Assembly: GCF_933775445.1 (NCBI RefSeq)
Contig: NC_065878.1
Location: 2,068,001-2,132,000 of the forward strand
Source: Argentina anserina
Lineage: Eukaryota; Streptophyta; Magnoliopsida; Rosales; Rosaceae
Reading direction: 5' to 3'
Length of the DNA stretch: 64,000 bases
A program made the translations under genes and the position numbers. How positions within the stretch are numbered: position 1 is the first letter of the stretch; every line of letters begins with the position of its first letter. Under the pieces are notes generated by a model. It did no database searches, had not been told where the DNA came from, and saw only the letters and a list, made by a program, of their open reading frames with translations. Below are positions 44,155 through 56,600 of this stretch, in pieces.

Positions 44155-45900
44155 CTTCTTCGCTTTTCGTCTCAACTCTTGGGCGTCGGCCTGCCTTCAC
44201 TACTGCCTTGCCGTCGCTGTTCGGCCCCTTTCCCTTTTGTAACACCAAAATGTTTCGACTTTTTTTATTTTTTACCAACCAAAACAAAGTTACCACTTAC
44301 CAACTATGACCGGCAACTTTACAAATAAGCTGGAAGTAAACTATATATCAGTATACCTAATTCCTATGAAAGGCAATATTGAGGTCCGTGACGAAAAATA
44401 GCTCAAGTGGTAACAGCAGCAATACTGAGGAAGTAACCTACCAGATCGTAGATACTATGTTGGAGTCAAAACAAGGGGTAGTAGGAGTGAAATCATTTGA
44501 TCCTCAATAAAATAAATAAATTATAGAAAAAATAAACCCAATATTAGACAAACTAGATGTAGTGATCAATCAAAAGCCAGGCAAGCAGAGAGCTAAGCAA
44601 CTCCCTTACCCTTATCATCAGGCCTAACCTCCTTCTCCCTGACAAAATCACAGAGATAGAAAGAAATACAAGTCTCGGGTTGCATCACCCTCAACTAGGC
44701 TCCCATGCCAATGGCCTCCACCGATAGTGTAGCAGCAGCCGTAACTCCCTCCACTGCCATCGATTTCAGTCTTGATCAGACGTGAGACGTCGGTTAGAAA
44801 AAGAAAAAGAAAAAGAAAAAAACCTAGTAGAGCGCACAGTCGATTTATTGCTCCTTCATGAGTTCATTTCGACATTCTTGATGAATAGCACAACTCAAGC
44901 ATTGTAGAACTCTATCTAGCAACCATTTGGAAGACAATATCTCTTATCCTTAATTTCTCCTAACTTGGTCAACTTACTGAGCTTGACCCTGGGATTAATT
45001 ACCTCACTGATATCTTGTCACTGAACCTTCACTCCTGCAGATCCTTGAATGCAATTTGATTCATTCATTCCTTGAAGAGCAAGTGGAACCCGAGATTCAT
45101 TCATTAAAACTTATGTGCTTCCTCTCACTCAATTATATCAGATTTGATCAATGCCACAGCCCACAGGGTCAATATAGATAGTCATGGGTTACAAAAGGCT
45201 ACCCTCATCAAGTTTATTATATCTCGCAGAAAAATTTCCAGCTGACTATCGCATGGTTGTTTGGATGGATTTGAAAATCCGAATTTATATTATCTGAGTA
45301 ACCTTGAGGCTTGAGCTAGCTCATGGGACATTTACCTATATGGATATCTAGTTAGCTCAAGAAACCATGAGGATTTGGTTCTCAGTGCTAATAGAAGCAC
45401 ACAGGGTCCATTCCTAGTTGGTTCAGGAATCTTTTAAGGCTCTCAGAAAGGAAATCAGTAGACTACCATCATTGGTTTCTGATCACACTACAGCTCAAGA
45501 AGACGATGATCTCATCTATGCATAAATGGAAACAATAATTCTGAGAACATGTCACAACTTCTCAGGCAGCATGCCAGAGAAAATATCCAACCTTGAGAAC
45601 ATGGAGGAATTGTATCTTCCCACCAACTATTTCTCTATGATAACAATTTCTACTATTAAGATGCAGAGAGGTTAGAAGCTAGTTGTGTTCTTTTTTTCAA
45701 CATATTATAGTTATAGAGATTCTGATTAGTGTAGAAATGCAGTGCAACTGTGATCACGATAAGTCACTTCCCCTTCAATATTAAATGATCCAAATATTCT
45801 CTCTTTTCATTTGCGTTCAAATCTCCTTACAGAACATACCAAATAATTAACAATCCCCAATATATTTGAGATTTAGAGGAATAAATAGTCTTGGAACTGA
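44155..45900. other. Intergenic region with a possible LRR gene relic
   Basis: Mostly non-coding. One + strand stretch, about 45540-45640, translates to CHNFSGSMPEKISNLENMEE and then LYLPTNYFS, which reads like one and a half plant leucine-rich repeats (NFSGSIP..IGNL.NLEELYL-type). Flanking frames are broken and no kinase is present. This is at most a decayed fragment of an LRR receptor gene. Confidence 0.35.
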
Positions 45901-46009
45901 AAAATAACCTACTTAAGTAACACAGGACCATCGTTACTCAATGCTCTGTTCACATTCCCCATTAATCACAGCAATTGAAAACAGTTTTGCACCAGCAGTG
46001 GCATTACCT

Positions 46010-47244
46010 TCAATTCACGACATTAGGACCTGCGAGGATCACAATACACCCCTCAGCTCTAAAGATATGAAGATTCACATGTCCGTTCACAAACTCAAGA
46101 ACAATGGTCTGCCCTTCCTTGATCTGGTTCCTCTTGCAACAACCACGCCAGCCCTTGTACATGGATAGACGGCCATCCGGCATGAGAGACACTTCAACAG
46201 GATATAAATTTTTGCTTGGATCCTGAAGCACTATAATCTGCTTGCGCATCTGAAGCTTAGCCTTGGATATTACTTTAGGGATGTTCTACAAGTTGGAAAA
46301 CTTTTGATATCAGGGGACAAAACTTAAGAAATGAATTGATCTGGCAGATGACAACAGCCCATACACAAAACAACACTGTCTACAAGTGATGGAAATTTAA
46401 TTTTCACGGGAAGGATTGAACATTCTTGTTGTCACGCGGTCCATTCAGAAGACAAGAATAACTATTTTTTGAATCATAACAAGGAAAACACTTGGGAAAT
46501 TAACATAGGAAGCTTATTATATATGACCACTTATTACTCACCAGCTTATACATTCTGTGCTTCTTCATAGTTCTCTTAAAGCAAAAATTCTCTGAGTTGA
46601 ACTCAACGATTCTCAACTCCCTAGGCGGTACGTAATCCCCTATACAGTCCCAAATTGAAACATGATTTCAGAAAGATGTAAATTACTTGGCAGATGAAAA
46701 AAAATTAGTTGTCTGGTATTTTATTGAAGTAAAGCAGATAACTTACTCCTTTGACCACTGCCAGTTCTCTTAGTCTTGGCTGCTTCCATGTCCATTTCAC
46801 ATGCACTTTCATCATAGATTGTCACACTGAACAGCAAATTGCCATCATAACTGAAAAGCAGAAAATCTCTTTCATCCAAAAAGTTTTCCTTCACAAATTT
46901 CGTCCAGCCTTTGTGGAAGAAAAGATCATTATTTTCCTCTTCCAATTTAACATCCCAACATCTTCCATTACGGACTTGAAGTTTGCAGAGTGATGGTCCA
47001 TTGAGATGGTTGACAAAAGCACTTGGTACTTTCTACAAATATAATTGCTTGTGAAAAAACATTAATGTTTGCAAAACCAATAAATTCCTGTAAAATTATA
47101 GAAATATAATTGATCCGGGTTGCACTAAAAAAGTATGGATGTGGGAATATATAAACCCAGAAAAGGAGGTCAAGATGTTACCAATTTCTCAGAGAAATCA
47201 CCAACCAGGACCTGGAAAAAGGCTGGAACTGGTTGGTCAGCCAT
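46010..47244 (-). CDS. Double B3-domain (REM-like) transcription factor
   Basis: Four coding exons join in frame on the - strand: 47244-47182, 47032-46747, 46639-46542 and 46285-46010, giving 240 residues. The first B3 domain covers about residues 9-100 (FFQVLVGDFSEKL, VPSAFVNHLNG, GWTKFVKENFLDERDFLLFSYDG). The second covers about 140-228 (IPKVISKAK, GWRGCCKRNQIKEGQTIVLEFVNG). Two B3 domains in a short protein are typical of the REM group of plant DNA-binding proteins. The start is the ATG of MADQPVPAFFQ, just after an acceptor ending a leader intron (GTTGCAG ending at 47258). No break is seen. Target sites and role are unknown. Confidence 0.88.
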
Positions 47245-48200
47245 TTGAAGTTGTTACCTGCAACCATTTTGGATTCTGAATATAGGCTCAAAATTTAAGT
47301 CACAGATTAGTTTTTTGTAAGCAGTTACGTTGCTTCATATGCTAATGCTAAATCACAGCTTTTAGCTTTCTGCTACAAAATAGATATGATGCACCAAGGA
47401 TGAATAGAAGTAAAAATAGGTATATCCGCTACCTTGATCTTATGTTGTAGGGCTTCTACTATATCCAAAAGCAGTTTTAAGTTTTGACACTAGGCTCAAG
47501 TCTTTCACTAGACAATCCTTTAGCCCCAACTTTTGCTTGAATATAAGGTATAAACATGGCTCAAAATAACAGAAGCAAGTTGGATAACAAAAAATAAACT
47601 TCTACCAAAAGAAAATAGACCAAAAGAGGTGCAGAATCCTAAAGAAAGAAGATAAAAGACTGACCTTGAAGCCTTGAAGAAGAACAAGAAATGCAGAACT
47701 CTCTCAAGTGTACGTAATCTCTGAAATTTAAAATTAGAATACCTCTAATTAGTTTGTGTTATTTCCCAAGAAATTCAAATACGAAGAGGAAGAAGAGAAA
47801 GAATGAGAAAGTAAAGTAGGGTTGGACCTGAGGCAGCAGCAGAACTGATTGTGGAACTGCCTTGAATCCCCCAATATATGAATATGTAAACCAAGATAAA
47901 GAAAGTGTGGAGAAAAATAGCCAAGCCTTAAATAGAATAAAGCTGAATGAAGTGAGCAGAAGGAAATGCATACACAGTTAGCATTGACACCAAACGTTCA
48001 TGCTTTGATAGAGTAATGTCCACAAGGACATACACACAGAGAAGAAACCCACACCTAACCGACAACTCTATGTCAATTGTTATAAATATCAAACCAGTCT
48101 GACTCCTGAGCTTAGTTTCTATCTTTGTAGCCTGTGAACTTTTATAGGCAGTCGTCCTTCCTATATTGCTTGCCTCTTAATGTACAAATTAAAGTTTCTC
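47245..48200 (-). promoter_or_regulatory. 5' leader and promoter of the B3 gene
   Basis: A leader exon ends at a donor AAG|GTCAGT (exon end 47665). The leader intron would run from 47664 to 47258. Upstream lies pyrimidine-rich leader DNA, and CATATATTG near 47870-47880 may be the TATA region. Parts of this block recur in diverged form at 53448-53925 and 59503-61115. Confidence 0.5.
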
Positions 48201-48672
48201 TGTCTTGTTGATTCGTTTTGATTTTGTGCAGACAGGAAAAACCAGTGAGCTTTAATTTTCTGTAACCGTTCTTGGTTCTGCGCGCTAGGAATTGGTTTTC
48301 CTTTAGGCCTAGAGCTCTAAGAAACTAAAGAAAGGCGTTACATTCACCATAAGCTAAAGATTTGGCAACCTAACGGACTTCAGTGAGCTATCCAAATTCC
48401 AATTCATACTCCTTCAAATGTTATGATCGCCAAATTGGCTGTGCGTAGTAAATATGGATCCCACGTATTTCTAGTCTAACAATTTTAGCCATCAATTTTC
48501 TGTTATAAGTCTTAGGTAGCCTTCATTCATGCTCTTTCATTACAAAAATCTTTAAGGTTGTCTATGTCCATCTTCTATGAATGGCATAAACATTGTACAC
48601 CTGACTAGTTACCAACCTCAATTTCATAAAAGTTGAGTAAACTTTGAAAAGTTGCAAGGCCAGGCGTCCATT
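48201..48672. other. Intergenic DNA left of the second copia
   Basis: No feature recognised; it ends at the CCTAA target site of the copia insertion. Confidence 0.4.
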
Positions 48673-48677
48673 CCTAA

Positions 48678-49333
48678 TGTTGGGGATGCGGAAGAATGAA
48701 CTGTAGAATGGAAATCGAAATAACTCACAACCACAAGCAGAAAATAAAAATAATAGAGAACACCGGGATTTAACGTGGTTTGACAAAGTGCATACGCCCA
48801 CGGGTAGCAACAATAAATAACCCCACTATACGAAGAAAGGTTATACCGAGAGAAACACTATTTCAAGACTCACACTTAAAGGGATACACGCGCACACACT
48901 TTATTTTGCTACACACACAAAACTCTCTACTTTGAGTTTTCTCTCTATCTCTCACTCTTGTTCACACACAAGATGATCTCTCCCTTATTGTTCTTCTATA
49001 TTTATTGCACCATTTCTCATACATTTATATAGGCAAACATCTTTGTGCAGTTCATGCATTTGCATGTAACATGCATGGAAACAAAGTCAATCTTCTTCCT
49101 TGATTCATGCTCAATGTTGGCTTGCTCATCAATGCATTCTTTGTCAAACAAATCAGCCACCTACCACCATAAGGTTGTAGATTTATTTTTTACCTTCAAC
49201 AAAGGTTGCTCCAAGTTTCAACAAAATCAACTCTATCAATTAATGGGTCACCAAATTAATAGGTGTGCTTGATTTACTCATGTGAACATCACATAGTTTT
49301 CTCACCTCCATTAAGGAGGGATTGACCCTATCA
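48678..49333 (-). repeat. 3' LTR of the second copia
   Basis: 656 bp; diverged from the right LTR by substitutions and indels, the largest about 30-40 bp in the AACTCTCTACT..TCACACACAAG region. Confidence 0.9.
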
Positions 49334-49347
49334 ATCTCTCCCTCCCG
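49334..49347 (-). other. Polypurine tract of the second copia
   Basis: On the coding strand GTCGGGAGGGAGAGAT abuts the 3' LTR start TGATAGGG. Confidence 0.7.
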
Positions 49348-49349
49348 AC

Positions 49350-51545
49350 TTAGATGGAGGGATGCACCATTCCAGACGCGCTTCTACAGAACTCGAACTT
49401 CTTATTCGGTAGAGACTTCGTCATCATATCCGAACTGTTCTTGTCTTTATGAATTTTCTTCAGCAGCATTTCCTTAGCTTCCAGCACATCACGTATCCAG
49501 TGATACCTCATATCAATGTGTTTTGACCTCGAGTGAAAACTCGAAATTTTGCTCAAGTGAATCGCGCTTTGACTGTCACAATGCAAGACAAACTCTTATT
49601 GTGTATGACCCCTTTCATGTAGGAATCTCTTTAACCACAAAATATCTTTGCACGCTTCCGTAGCTGCAATATACTCTGCTTCTGTAGTTGACAAACCAAC
49701 ACATTTTTGTAGCTTTGATTGCCACGAGACAGCTCCTCCTGAAAACGTGATCAGGTATCCGGATGTGGACTTTCTCGTGTCAATATCCCCAGCCATATAT
49801 GCATATGTGTAGCCAACTAGTTCAGACTTGCCACATCCAAAGCATAGACTCATCTTTGAAGTTCCTCGCAAGTATCTCATAATCCACTTGACAGCATTCC
49901 AGTGCTCCTTACTTGGATTAGATAAGAATCTGCTAACAACACCAACTGCATGTGTTATGTCTGGTCTAGTACAAACCATCGCGTACATCAAGCTCCCTAC
50001 TGCTGAGGCATATGACACTGTTGCCATTTCTTCCTCCTCCTTCTGACTCGTAGGACTCTGCTTTGAGCTGAGCTTCATGTGACTAACAAGTGGAGTAGCA
50101 ACTGGTTTTTCTTTCTCCATGTGGAAACGCTCTAATACCTTCTCAATGTACTTTTCTTGCGATAACCACAATTTCTTGTTCCCATGATCACGGGTAATCT
50201 CCATGCCTAAAATCTGCTTGGTTGGTCCAAAATCCTTCATATCAAAGAACTTTGATAAATTTGCCTTTAACTGCTGAATCATAGCAGTAACTTTACCAAC
50301 AATTAACATATCATCTACATAAAGTAGTAAGATGATAAAATTACCTCCAGCGGGTTGTTGAATATAAACACATGGATCTGCTGACGATCTCTTGCACCCA
50401 TGACTCACCATGAAAGAGTCAAACTTCTTATACCATTCTCTTGGTGCTTGCTTCAATCCATACATGATTTTCTTCAACTTGCAAACCATATGCTCATTTC
50501 CATTGACTTCGAAGCCTTCTGGTTGCTCCATATATATTTCTTCATCTAAATCACCATGAAGAAATGCAGTCTTCACGTCCATCTGCTCCACCTCTAGATC
50601 CATGCTCGCAGTCATGCCCAAAATGACTCTAATCGAAGTCATCTTGACAACAGGTGATAAAATCTCATCAAAATCAATTTCTTCTTTCTGGCTGAATCCT
50701 TTGACAACTAAGCGAGCCTTAAATTTCGTCAATTTCTCATTCTCATCTCGCTTTAACTTGAACACCCACTTGTTCTTGAGTGCTTTTCGGCCTTTAGGAA
50801 GCTTCACCAACTCATAGGTGTCATTCTTTAGTAAAGACTCCATCTCAGACTCCATGGCTAGTCTCCATTTGTTGTAGTCTTGATGAATCTTTGCTTCCCT
50901 GTCACTGGTCAAAAGGAAGTAATTTGTATAAGGATCATCTCCATCATTAGTCACCAAAATATATTGAGATGATGGATACTTGGTGGATGGAATCTGCCTC
51001 CTGGTGCTTCTACGAACATCTACTTGATTATTCACATATTGCTCCTTCTTATCAAGCTCCCTTTCATCTTTGACTTTAGCATCTCCCGTGTCAGGTACAT
51101 TTTCAACTCTATCACCTTGCAACACAACATTGGATTCCTGCTGCAACGGTGAATCATAAATGCGACTATCACTTGTTGCATTTGGTAGTACCTTTTTGTT
51201 GAAATCTGCAATAGATTGGTCTTCATGGAACACCACATCTCTGCTTCTTATGAATTTCTTAGTCTTTGGATTCCACAATCGGTAGCTAAACTCTTCTTCA
51301 CCATAGCCGACAAATATACACGGTGTTGCCTTGTCATCCAGCTTTCTCCTATGCTCCTTAGATACAAGTGCGAATGATTTACATCCAAATACTTTCAAAT
51401 GTGAGTATGATGCATCTTTCCCGGTCCATACTTCATTAGGATTCTTAAATTCCAAAGGTACACACGGTGCTCTGTTGATTAGGTAGCACGCGGTCTTCAC
51501 AGCTTCTTCCCAAAATTCTTTTGATAATTTTGCCATCTTCAACAT
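49350..51545 (-). pseudogene. Copia pol remnant: integrase tail, RT and RNase H
   Basis: The frame starts within the C-terminal part of integrase (AKLSKEFWEEAVKTACYLINRAP, then GYGEEEFSYRLWNP). It continues through reverse transcriptase (KARLVVKGFSQ, MDVKTAFLHGDLDEEIYMEQPEG, YGLKQAPREWY, LLYVDDMLIVG) and RNase H (STTEAEYIAATEACKD). A TAA at 49596-49598 interrupts it before the last 78 codons (HCDSQSAIHL). In RNase H the block normally containing catalytic aspartate reads YTYAYMAGD, so an active-site residue appears lost. Protease and the integrase catalytic core are absent. The sequence resembles TNT1-94-like elements. Confidence 0.92.
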
Positions 51546-51751
51546 GTATTTGACTTCCCAACAACATTGTTTATGTCCTCTTTTTGTTGATGAGTAGCGT
51601 CTTCTTTCGCTTCTTTGAATTCCCGCTTCAATTTGTTACAATTTTTCTTCATGTGGCCTAGAAGATCACAATGATGACACTTTCCGTTGAACCTTGTTCT
51701 GGATGTGCTCATACTCCTTTCGTGACCTCTGGGTCCTTTGCTCTTGCTCAT
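51539..51751 (-). pseudogene. Gag zinc-knuckle fragment of the second copia
   Basis: The C-terminal gag piece has a CCHC knuckle (CHHCDLLGHMKKNC). It runs to a stop that overlaps the first codons of the pol remnant by 7 bp in another frame. This overlap marks the joint of the internal deletion that removed protease and the integrase core. Confidence 0.85.
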
Positions 51752-51866
51752 TCATCTCTTCTCCGCAACGAATAAGTGACCATTTTATGATCTTGATGAA
51801 GAACTCATTCTTGTTTATTCGTTCAACATATTATCTTTAATATTTTCCAGTGACAACAAATGTCTC

Positions 51867-52331
51867 TCAGCTATCTGGTAACGACCCGAGCAGCAGCAAC
51901 GCTTGTAACTCATCATCAATCTTGATGCTCATCGTGACTAATTGATTGAGTACACTTTGAAAGTTGTTGAGGTGCTCGGTCACTCGAACACCTCCCCGAT
52001 ACTTCATGTTGATGAGCTCTTTAATGAGAAAAGCTTTCTTGGCAGTAGTCTTTTTCTCAAATAAGGACTCCAGCTTCAAGCAAAGCTCATGCGCGCTGGT
52101 TTCATTGGCAACATGGTGAAACACACTATCGTCGACCCATTCACTAATATGACAGATGACTTTATGGTTCATCATCGTCCAAATTGCTGGTGAAATCTCA
52201 CTTGGCTTTGCATCATCTCCCTCGATCGACTCATGCAAATCTTTACAATAGAGAATATCCTCCATTCTCGGCTTCCAAGTAATCCAGTTGGAGTGGTTGA
52301 GTCTGATCATGGTACTCCATAATCCTTCCAT
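51867..52331 (-). pseudogene. Gag N-terminal fragment of the second copia
   Basis: 154 codons of a copia gag domain (LNHSNWITWKPRMEDILYC, then MKYRGGVRVTEHLNNFQSVLNQL). The frame stops at 51867 before the zinc knuckle, so gag is split in two. Confidence 0.85.
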
Positions 52332-52349
52332 TCTAGCAGTTCCCAGTCA

Positions 52350-52371
52350 GAATCAGGAGCTCTGATACCAC
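52350..52371 (-). other. tRNA-iMet primer binding site of the second copia
   Basis: On the coding strand TGGTATCAGAGC follows the 5' LTR after one or two bases. This is the standard initiator-methionine tRNA complement used by plant copia elements. Confidence 0.9.
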
Positions 52372-53009
52372 TGTTGGGGAATGCGGAAGAATGAACTGTA
52401 TAATGGAAATCGAAATAACTCACAACCACAAGCGAAAAATAAAAATAATATAGAACACCGGGATTTAACGTAGTTTGGCAAAGTGCCTACGTCCACGAGT
52501 AGCAACAATAAAGAACCCCCACTATACGAAGAAATGTTACACCGAGAGAAACACTACTTCAAGACTCACACTTGAAGGGATACACTCTCACACACTTTAT
52601 TTTGCTACACACACAAAACTCTTTACTTGATCACACACAAGATGATCTCTCCCTTATTGTTCTTCTATGTTTATTGCACCACTTCTCATGCCTTTATCTA
52701 GGCAAACATCTTTGTGCGATTCATACATTTGCATGTAACATGCATGGAAGCAAAGTTAATATTCTTCCTTGATTCATGCTCAATGTTGGCATGCTCATCA
52801 ATACATTATTCTTTATTTGTCAAACAAATCAGCCACCTACCACCATAAAGTTGTAGATTTGTTTCTTACCTTCAACAAAGGTTGCTCCAAGTTTCAACAA
52901 AATTAACTCCATGAATTAATGGGTCACCAAAACAATATGTGTGTTTGATTTACTCATGTGAACATCAAATAGTTTTCTCACCTCCATTAAAGAGGGATTG
53001 ACCCTATCA
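52372..53009 (-). repeat. 5' LTR of the second copia
   Basis: 638 bp, with the same ends as the left LTR. The CCTAA duplication follows. Confidence 0.9.
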
Positions 53010-53014
53010 CCTAA

Positions 53015-53447
53015 TTGGTATGGGACTCCTCCATAGCTCATTTTGGGTCCAAACTAATTTCAGGTTAAATTTGTACACCACTTACTAGGTTTCGATCTGA
53101 TCAAACTAGTTAGGGTACGTTAATCCCAGGTTTCCCTAAATTATTTTCTAGACACAAGATCACTCACTCAGCTTCATCTACAATCTCTTTTTATTTTTTG
53201 GTCAATCTTCTACAAGATCACATCAATCTCAAACACAGCAAGATGCCTTTCATTTTTAGGAGAGAAATACCTGCTTTTGAAGCAAATCAAGCAACGGAAA
53301 CGATGTTTAGAAAAAAATGAAACTTGTTCTCACTATGTCATATTAACTTCTCACCAATGCAAGGTGCCTCTTCATTCACAATAGACAAATACTTGCCGTA
53401 TCGATTGTTTTCTATACTAAATGAGAATTTTTAGATTTTGGTTAATA
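53015..53447. other. Non-coding DNA right of the second copia
   Basis: The continuation of the sequence left of the copia. No gene seen. Confidence 0.4.
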
Positions 53448-53925
53448 GGGGTTAAAGTAGACACAATCCTGGTCTTGGATATCATGGTGAGTGCAAATAC
53501 ATAGCTCTATGTTTTCCCAAAAAACAAAAATGCTTCTAATGCTGTTTTTACATGTGATTTGATATTTGTGCCAGTTAATACTTGATACCCGTTCAGTCAC
53601 ATATCATTAATATTTTGGTTCGCTACAATATAACTTGGAAAAACAAAATGAAAACCCCTACCAAAAATAGTTGCAATAAACTTGAAAAAGAAGGAAAAAC
53701 TAACCTCTAGAAGAAAAAGAAATGCAGAAAAGTCTCTTAAATGTAAAATCTGAAGCCAATGAATGCTTTGAAGGCCCGACATGGTAGATGAGGAAGCATT
53801 GATCCAAAGAGAAATTGAAATGGTATCAGTAATAAATGCCATATCCTTTGTGTTGAATTTCATTAGTCTGGTTTCTGTTCTTGTGACCTTTGATCTCTGA
53901 TGCAATTGTCCTTCCTATAATCATA
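53448..53925 (-). repeat. Orphan copy of a B3-gene leader/promoter segment
   Basis: This block matches 59503-59922 over most of its length at roughly 85-90 % by eye (GTGAGTGCAAAT, TTACATGTGATTTGATATT, AAACTTGAAAAAGAAGG, AGAAATGCAGA, AAGTCTCTTAAATGTAAAATC). It also resembles the leader-exon region of the B3 gene at 47540-47720 more weakly. It includes the equivalent of the leader donor (on the - strand, AGAGGTTAG). No B3 coding exon follows on its left side, where the copia element now lies. Confidence 0.7.
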
Positions 53926-54529
53926 TTTTTTTTAGAGATTTTCTGCAGACGAAATAGTTGTGAACCTGTCATACCAGTTTTTGTTGATGAACTCATTTAA
54001 GTGATTTAACCCTAACGTTAACTAAAAAAAGTGATTTAACCATAACGCGTGAGTAATGGGCCTAAACCCAGCAAGACAATTCGTTGCCCCAAACACATAT
54101 GCTCAACTACCACACAATATCCTCCACTACGCACCCGTCACTAATAACACCGTCGGCCATCACTGTTCGACAATTTCTCGATCGATTGCCGACCTAGAGT
54201 CATCACCGATGAGTCCATGATGACATGGTATCCGGCCACCATCGACGGCACCGACCACCTTGGAACAACCCTGGGCCAATTCCAACTTGGAGCCACTGCT
54301 TCCATACACACCAATGACGACAATGAGTACACACACTTTTTCAATGTATGTATTAATTCCTTTTTTTATTCTTCTTATCTAACATTCGTAGTGCACTGTA
54401 CAAAAAATTTCCAACATAAACATAAAATTGATCCACCATTTCTTTGTTTATAATGAAGGAAATGGAGGAACCACTTTTTGCCTTAGTCTGTTGTCAATTT
54501 TGTTTGCAATGGTGTGGTGTTTCCTGTTG
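53926..54529. other. Unassigned region
   Basis: It contains a short tandem duplication of GTGATTTAACC(C/A)TAACG around 53999-54049 and a GC-richer piece at 54060-54310. The translations of that piece are not recognisable. No gene is supported. Confidence 0.4.
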
Positions 54530-54534
54530 GAAAA

Positions 54535-55500
54535 ATGGTTAATAAATCATTTAAAACCAAATTTTAATTGATTAATTAAATTAAGTTAAACTTATAATTA
54601 ATCAAAGATGAACATAGATTTGAGTTCTCCATAATGAGGGCTACAAGTTCATATGTTTGTTTGTGTAATTTGGTTTGTGGGTGAATAAGAAATTTTCACT
54701 CAAAGATGGCTATTTAGAATAAGGAAAAAGTGATTGTCCCACATTGGAAAAGAGAAGTGTTGAAAAGACTTTATATAGAATCTATTGTGTATGGATTGTA
54801 AAGTGTGTAAGCCCCCTTATACTCTCTCGCGCACGCGCAGGGGGGTGCGAATCTCAGGTCACAAGGGAAACTCGTGTATGCCCGTGCTACTTGCGGACAC
54901 GAATACAACACCGAATTGAGGGTCGGAACGCAGATTCTTCAAATTCCTCTTTTGTAACAACTATGTTATTGTGTGTTATGGAGAATTATAACAGATTGAA
55001 ATCAGTGCTTGTAACATATGTAACTCATATATGTTATGATATTTTGATTTCTATAACAACCATCTTATTCATTGCTGATTGCAAATCCTCATTGTATAAA
55101 TAGCCACTATCATTTCTTTGTAAAATCATCCATCAAAAACACAATCTGCTCGCCCACTCTCAAAGTTCTTAGTTGTTCTCTGGTGATAGAAAAAGGTACC
55201 TTTCGAGTTCGTTGAGGGTTCCAGTTAGTAGTGCAACTTCCTAGAATTGTTTAGTCGTTATATCCTGTGAGACAAGCGTTGAGCATCCTTGCACCGGTAG
55301 AGGAGGCGTAAACGTCTTAAGCACAGTGTGGTATCACACATGTCTCGACTAGTTCTTCCATCACCAAGCGTTCGGTATTTTGGTCGAATTTCTTTTTCGT
55401 GTTCTTCGTTATTAGAGTTACATGTTTGTTTTTTGTTTTATAATTATTTATAATTCAATTTATTAAATTATATTTGCAATATATCACTGTAATTCTAACA
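54535..55500 (+). mobile_element. Probable solo LTR (966 bp)
   Basis: The segment starts TGTTGGAAAAATGG and ends TAATTCTAACA, giving TG...CA inside an inverted TGTT.GA / TC.AACA. A TATA box (TTTATATAG, about 54771) is followed by a leader-like region. Flanking five-mers are TTTCC (left) and TTTTC (right), a one-mismatch duplication. No internal region or second LTR is present. Confidence 0.65.
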
Positions 55501-56507
55501 TTTTCTTGTGACTTTTCTCCAAGTTTCTTGGGAGACACATTTGTTCCATGTTCCAGGTATAAATCCTACTTATATATCAAAGCCAAAAGTGAGAGAGAGA
55601 GCCTGCAATATATGTCAGTCTTGGTGTTATTATAACTCAAAATACAAAGAACTTGCAACCGACCATTTTGCTTAAATTGTGTTTGACATATATATATTTT
55701 TGAAATAGAATTGTGTTTAATATTAGAACAACGTAATGGTTTTGCTATTGGGATCAATTATATATGAGCTGGTGATCCAATATATTAAGAACCTAAAGCT
55801 TCTAGCTTTTGATTATTGAAGAATATATCAATATATATATATATATATATATATTCTTTTAGACCTAAAGCTTTAGACTAATCTTAGCCGGGGAGGAAAG
55901 AATAGAATTAGCAGCTAATATGCGTGTGGACTGTGATTCATGTGAGCTAATGATCATTAATTCTTTGTGTGTGCCAATAGGCAATAGGATTTAGGTTAAC
56001 CAAATCACATTCGATCGAGTATGATTCCATCTCGAGCCGTTAATCCTATGGCCAAGAGTTAATGATCGTTGTAAAAGGCATAAAGAGAGAAGATTAAATA
56101 ACACTAAAACCTTAGCAACTTTAAAAAAATAACGTTTGAGACCACTACTATAAGGGTGAAAATATATGACATAGGTCGTAGGGTTCGCTTTTCGTCAACT
56201 TAGGAAAACTAGAGGAAATGGTAGTGCATCGATCTAGTCAGCCAGTCAATCACGGTAGGATTATATTCGCAGAAGAAATTTCCATATTCAAGTCGTCTAG
56301 GCCGGAAACCAACCTTTGTGTCTTCATCGTGTTTGGCGGGCACTGACCTTAGACTGAGAGAGAACCATGAACCATGCATGTATTATTGGTCTAGTTTGAA
56401 GCTAGGTTAAGCTGCATACTTAGAGATTCTCAATTTGACTTAGGAAGATAACATGTTGTACCGGGTAGTTTTATGAATTACTGATAGAAGCACAAAGTGT
56501 GACGTTC

Positions 56508-56538
<31 letters not shown>

Positions 56539-56600
56539 CATATTCTTACTTTTTGTTACTTCTTATTTAGTTGTTTTAATTCATTTTAGTATATATATAT
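55501..56600. other. AT-rich intergenic region with AT microsatellites
   Basis: Dinucleotide AT runs occur at about 55830-55853 and 56510-56538. No gene was recognised. Confidence 0.5.

Larger units (their letters stand above)
48673..53014 (-). mobile_element. Ty1/copia retrotransposon with internal deletion, TSD CCTAA
   Basis: LTRs at 48678-49333 (656 bp) and 52372-53009 (638 bp) start TGTTGGGGA and end CCCTATCA on the + strand. They are flanked by a perfect CCTAA duplication (48673-48677 and 53010-53014). The coding strand is -. A tRNA-iMet primer site follows the right LTR, and a purine tract precedes the left one. The LTRs differ by many substitutions and several indels, so this insertion is clearly older than the one at 14780-22152. 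Gag is short, protease and most of integrase are missing, and RT/RNase H remain. It was probably mobilised or decayed as a deletion derivative. Confidence 0.93.

Noticed and set aside
54217..54453. GC-richer segment with a 78-codon frame
   Set aside because: No recognisable protein in any frame and no splice context; left as unassigned.
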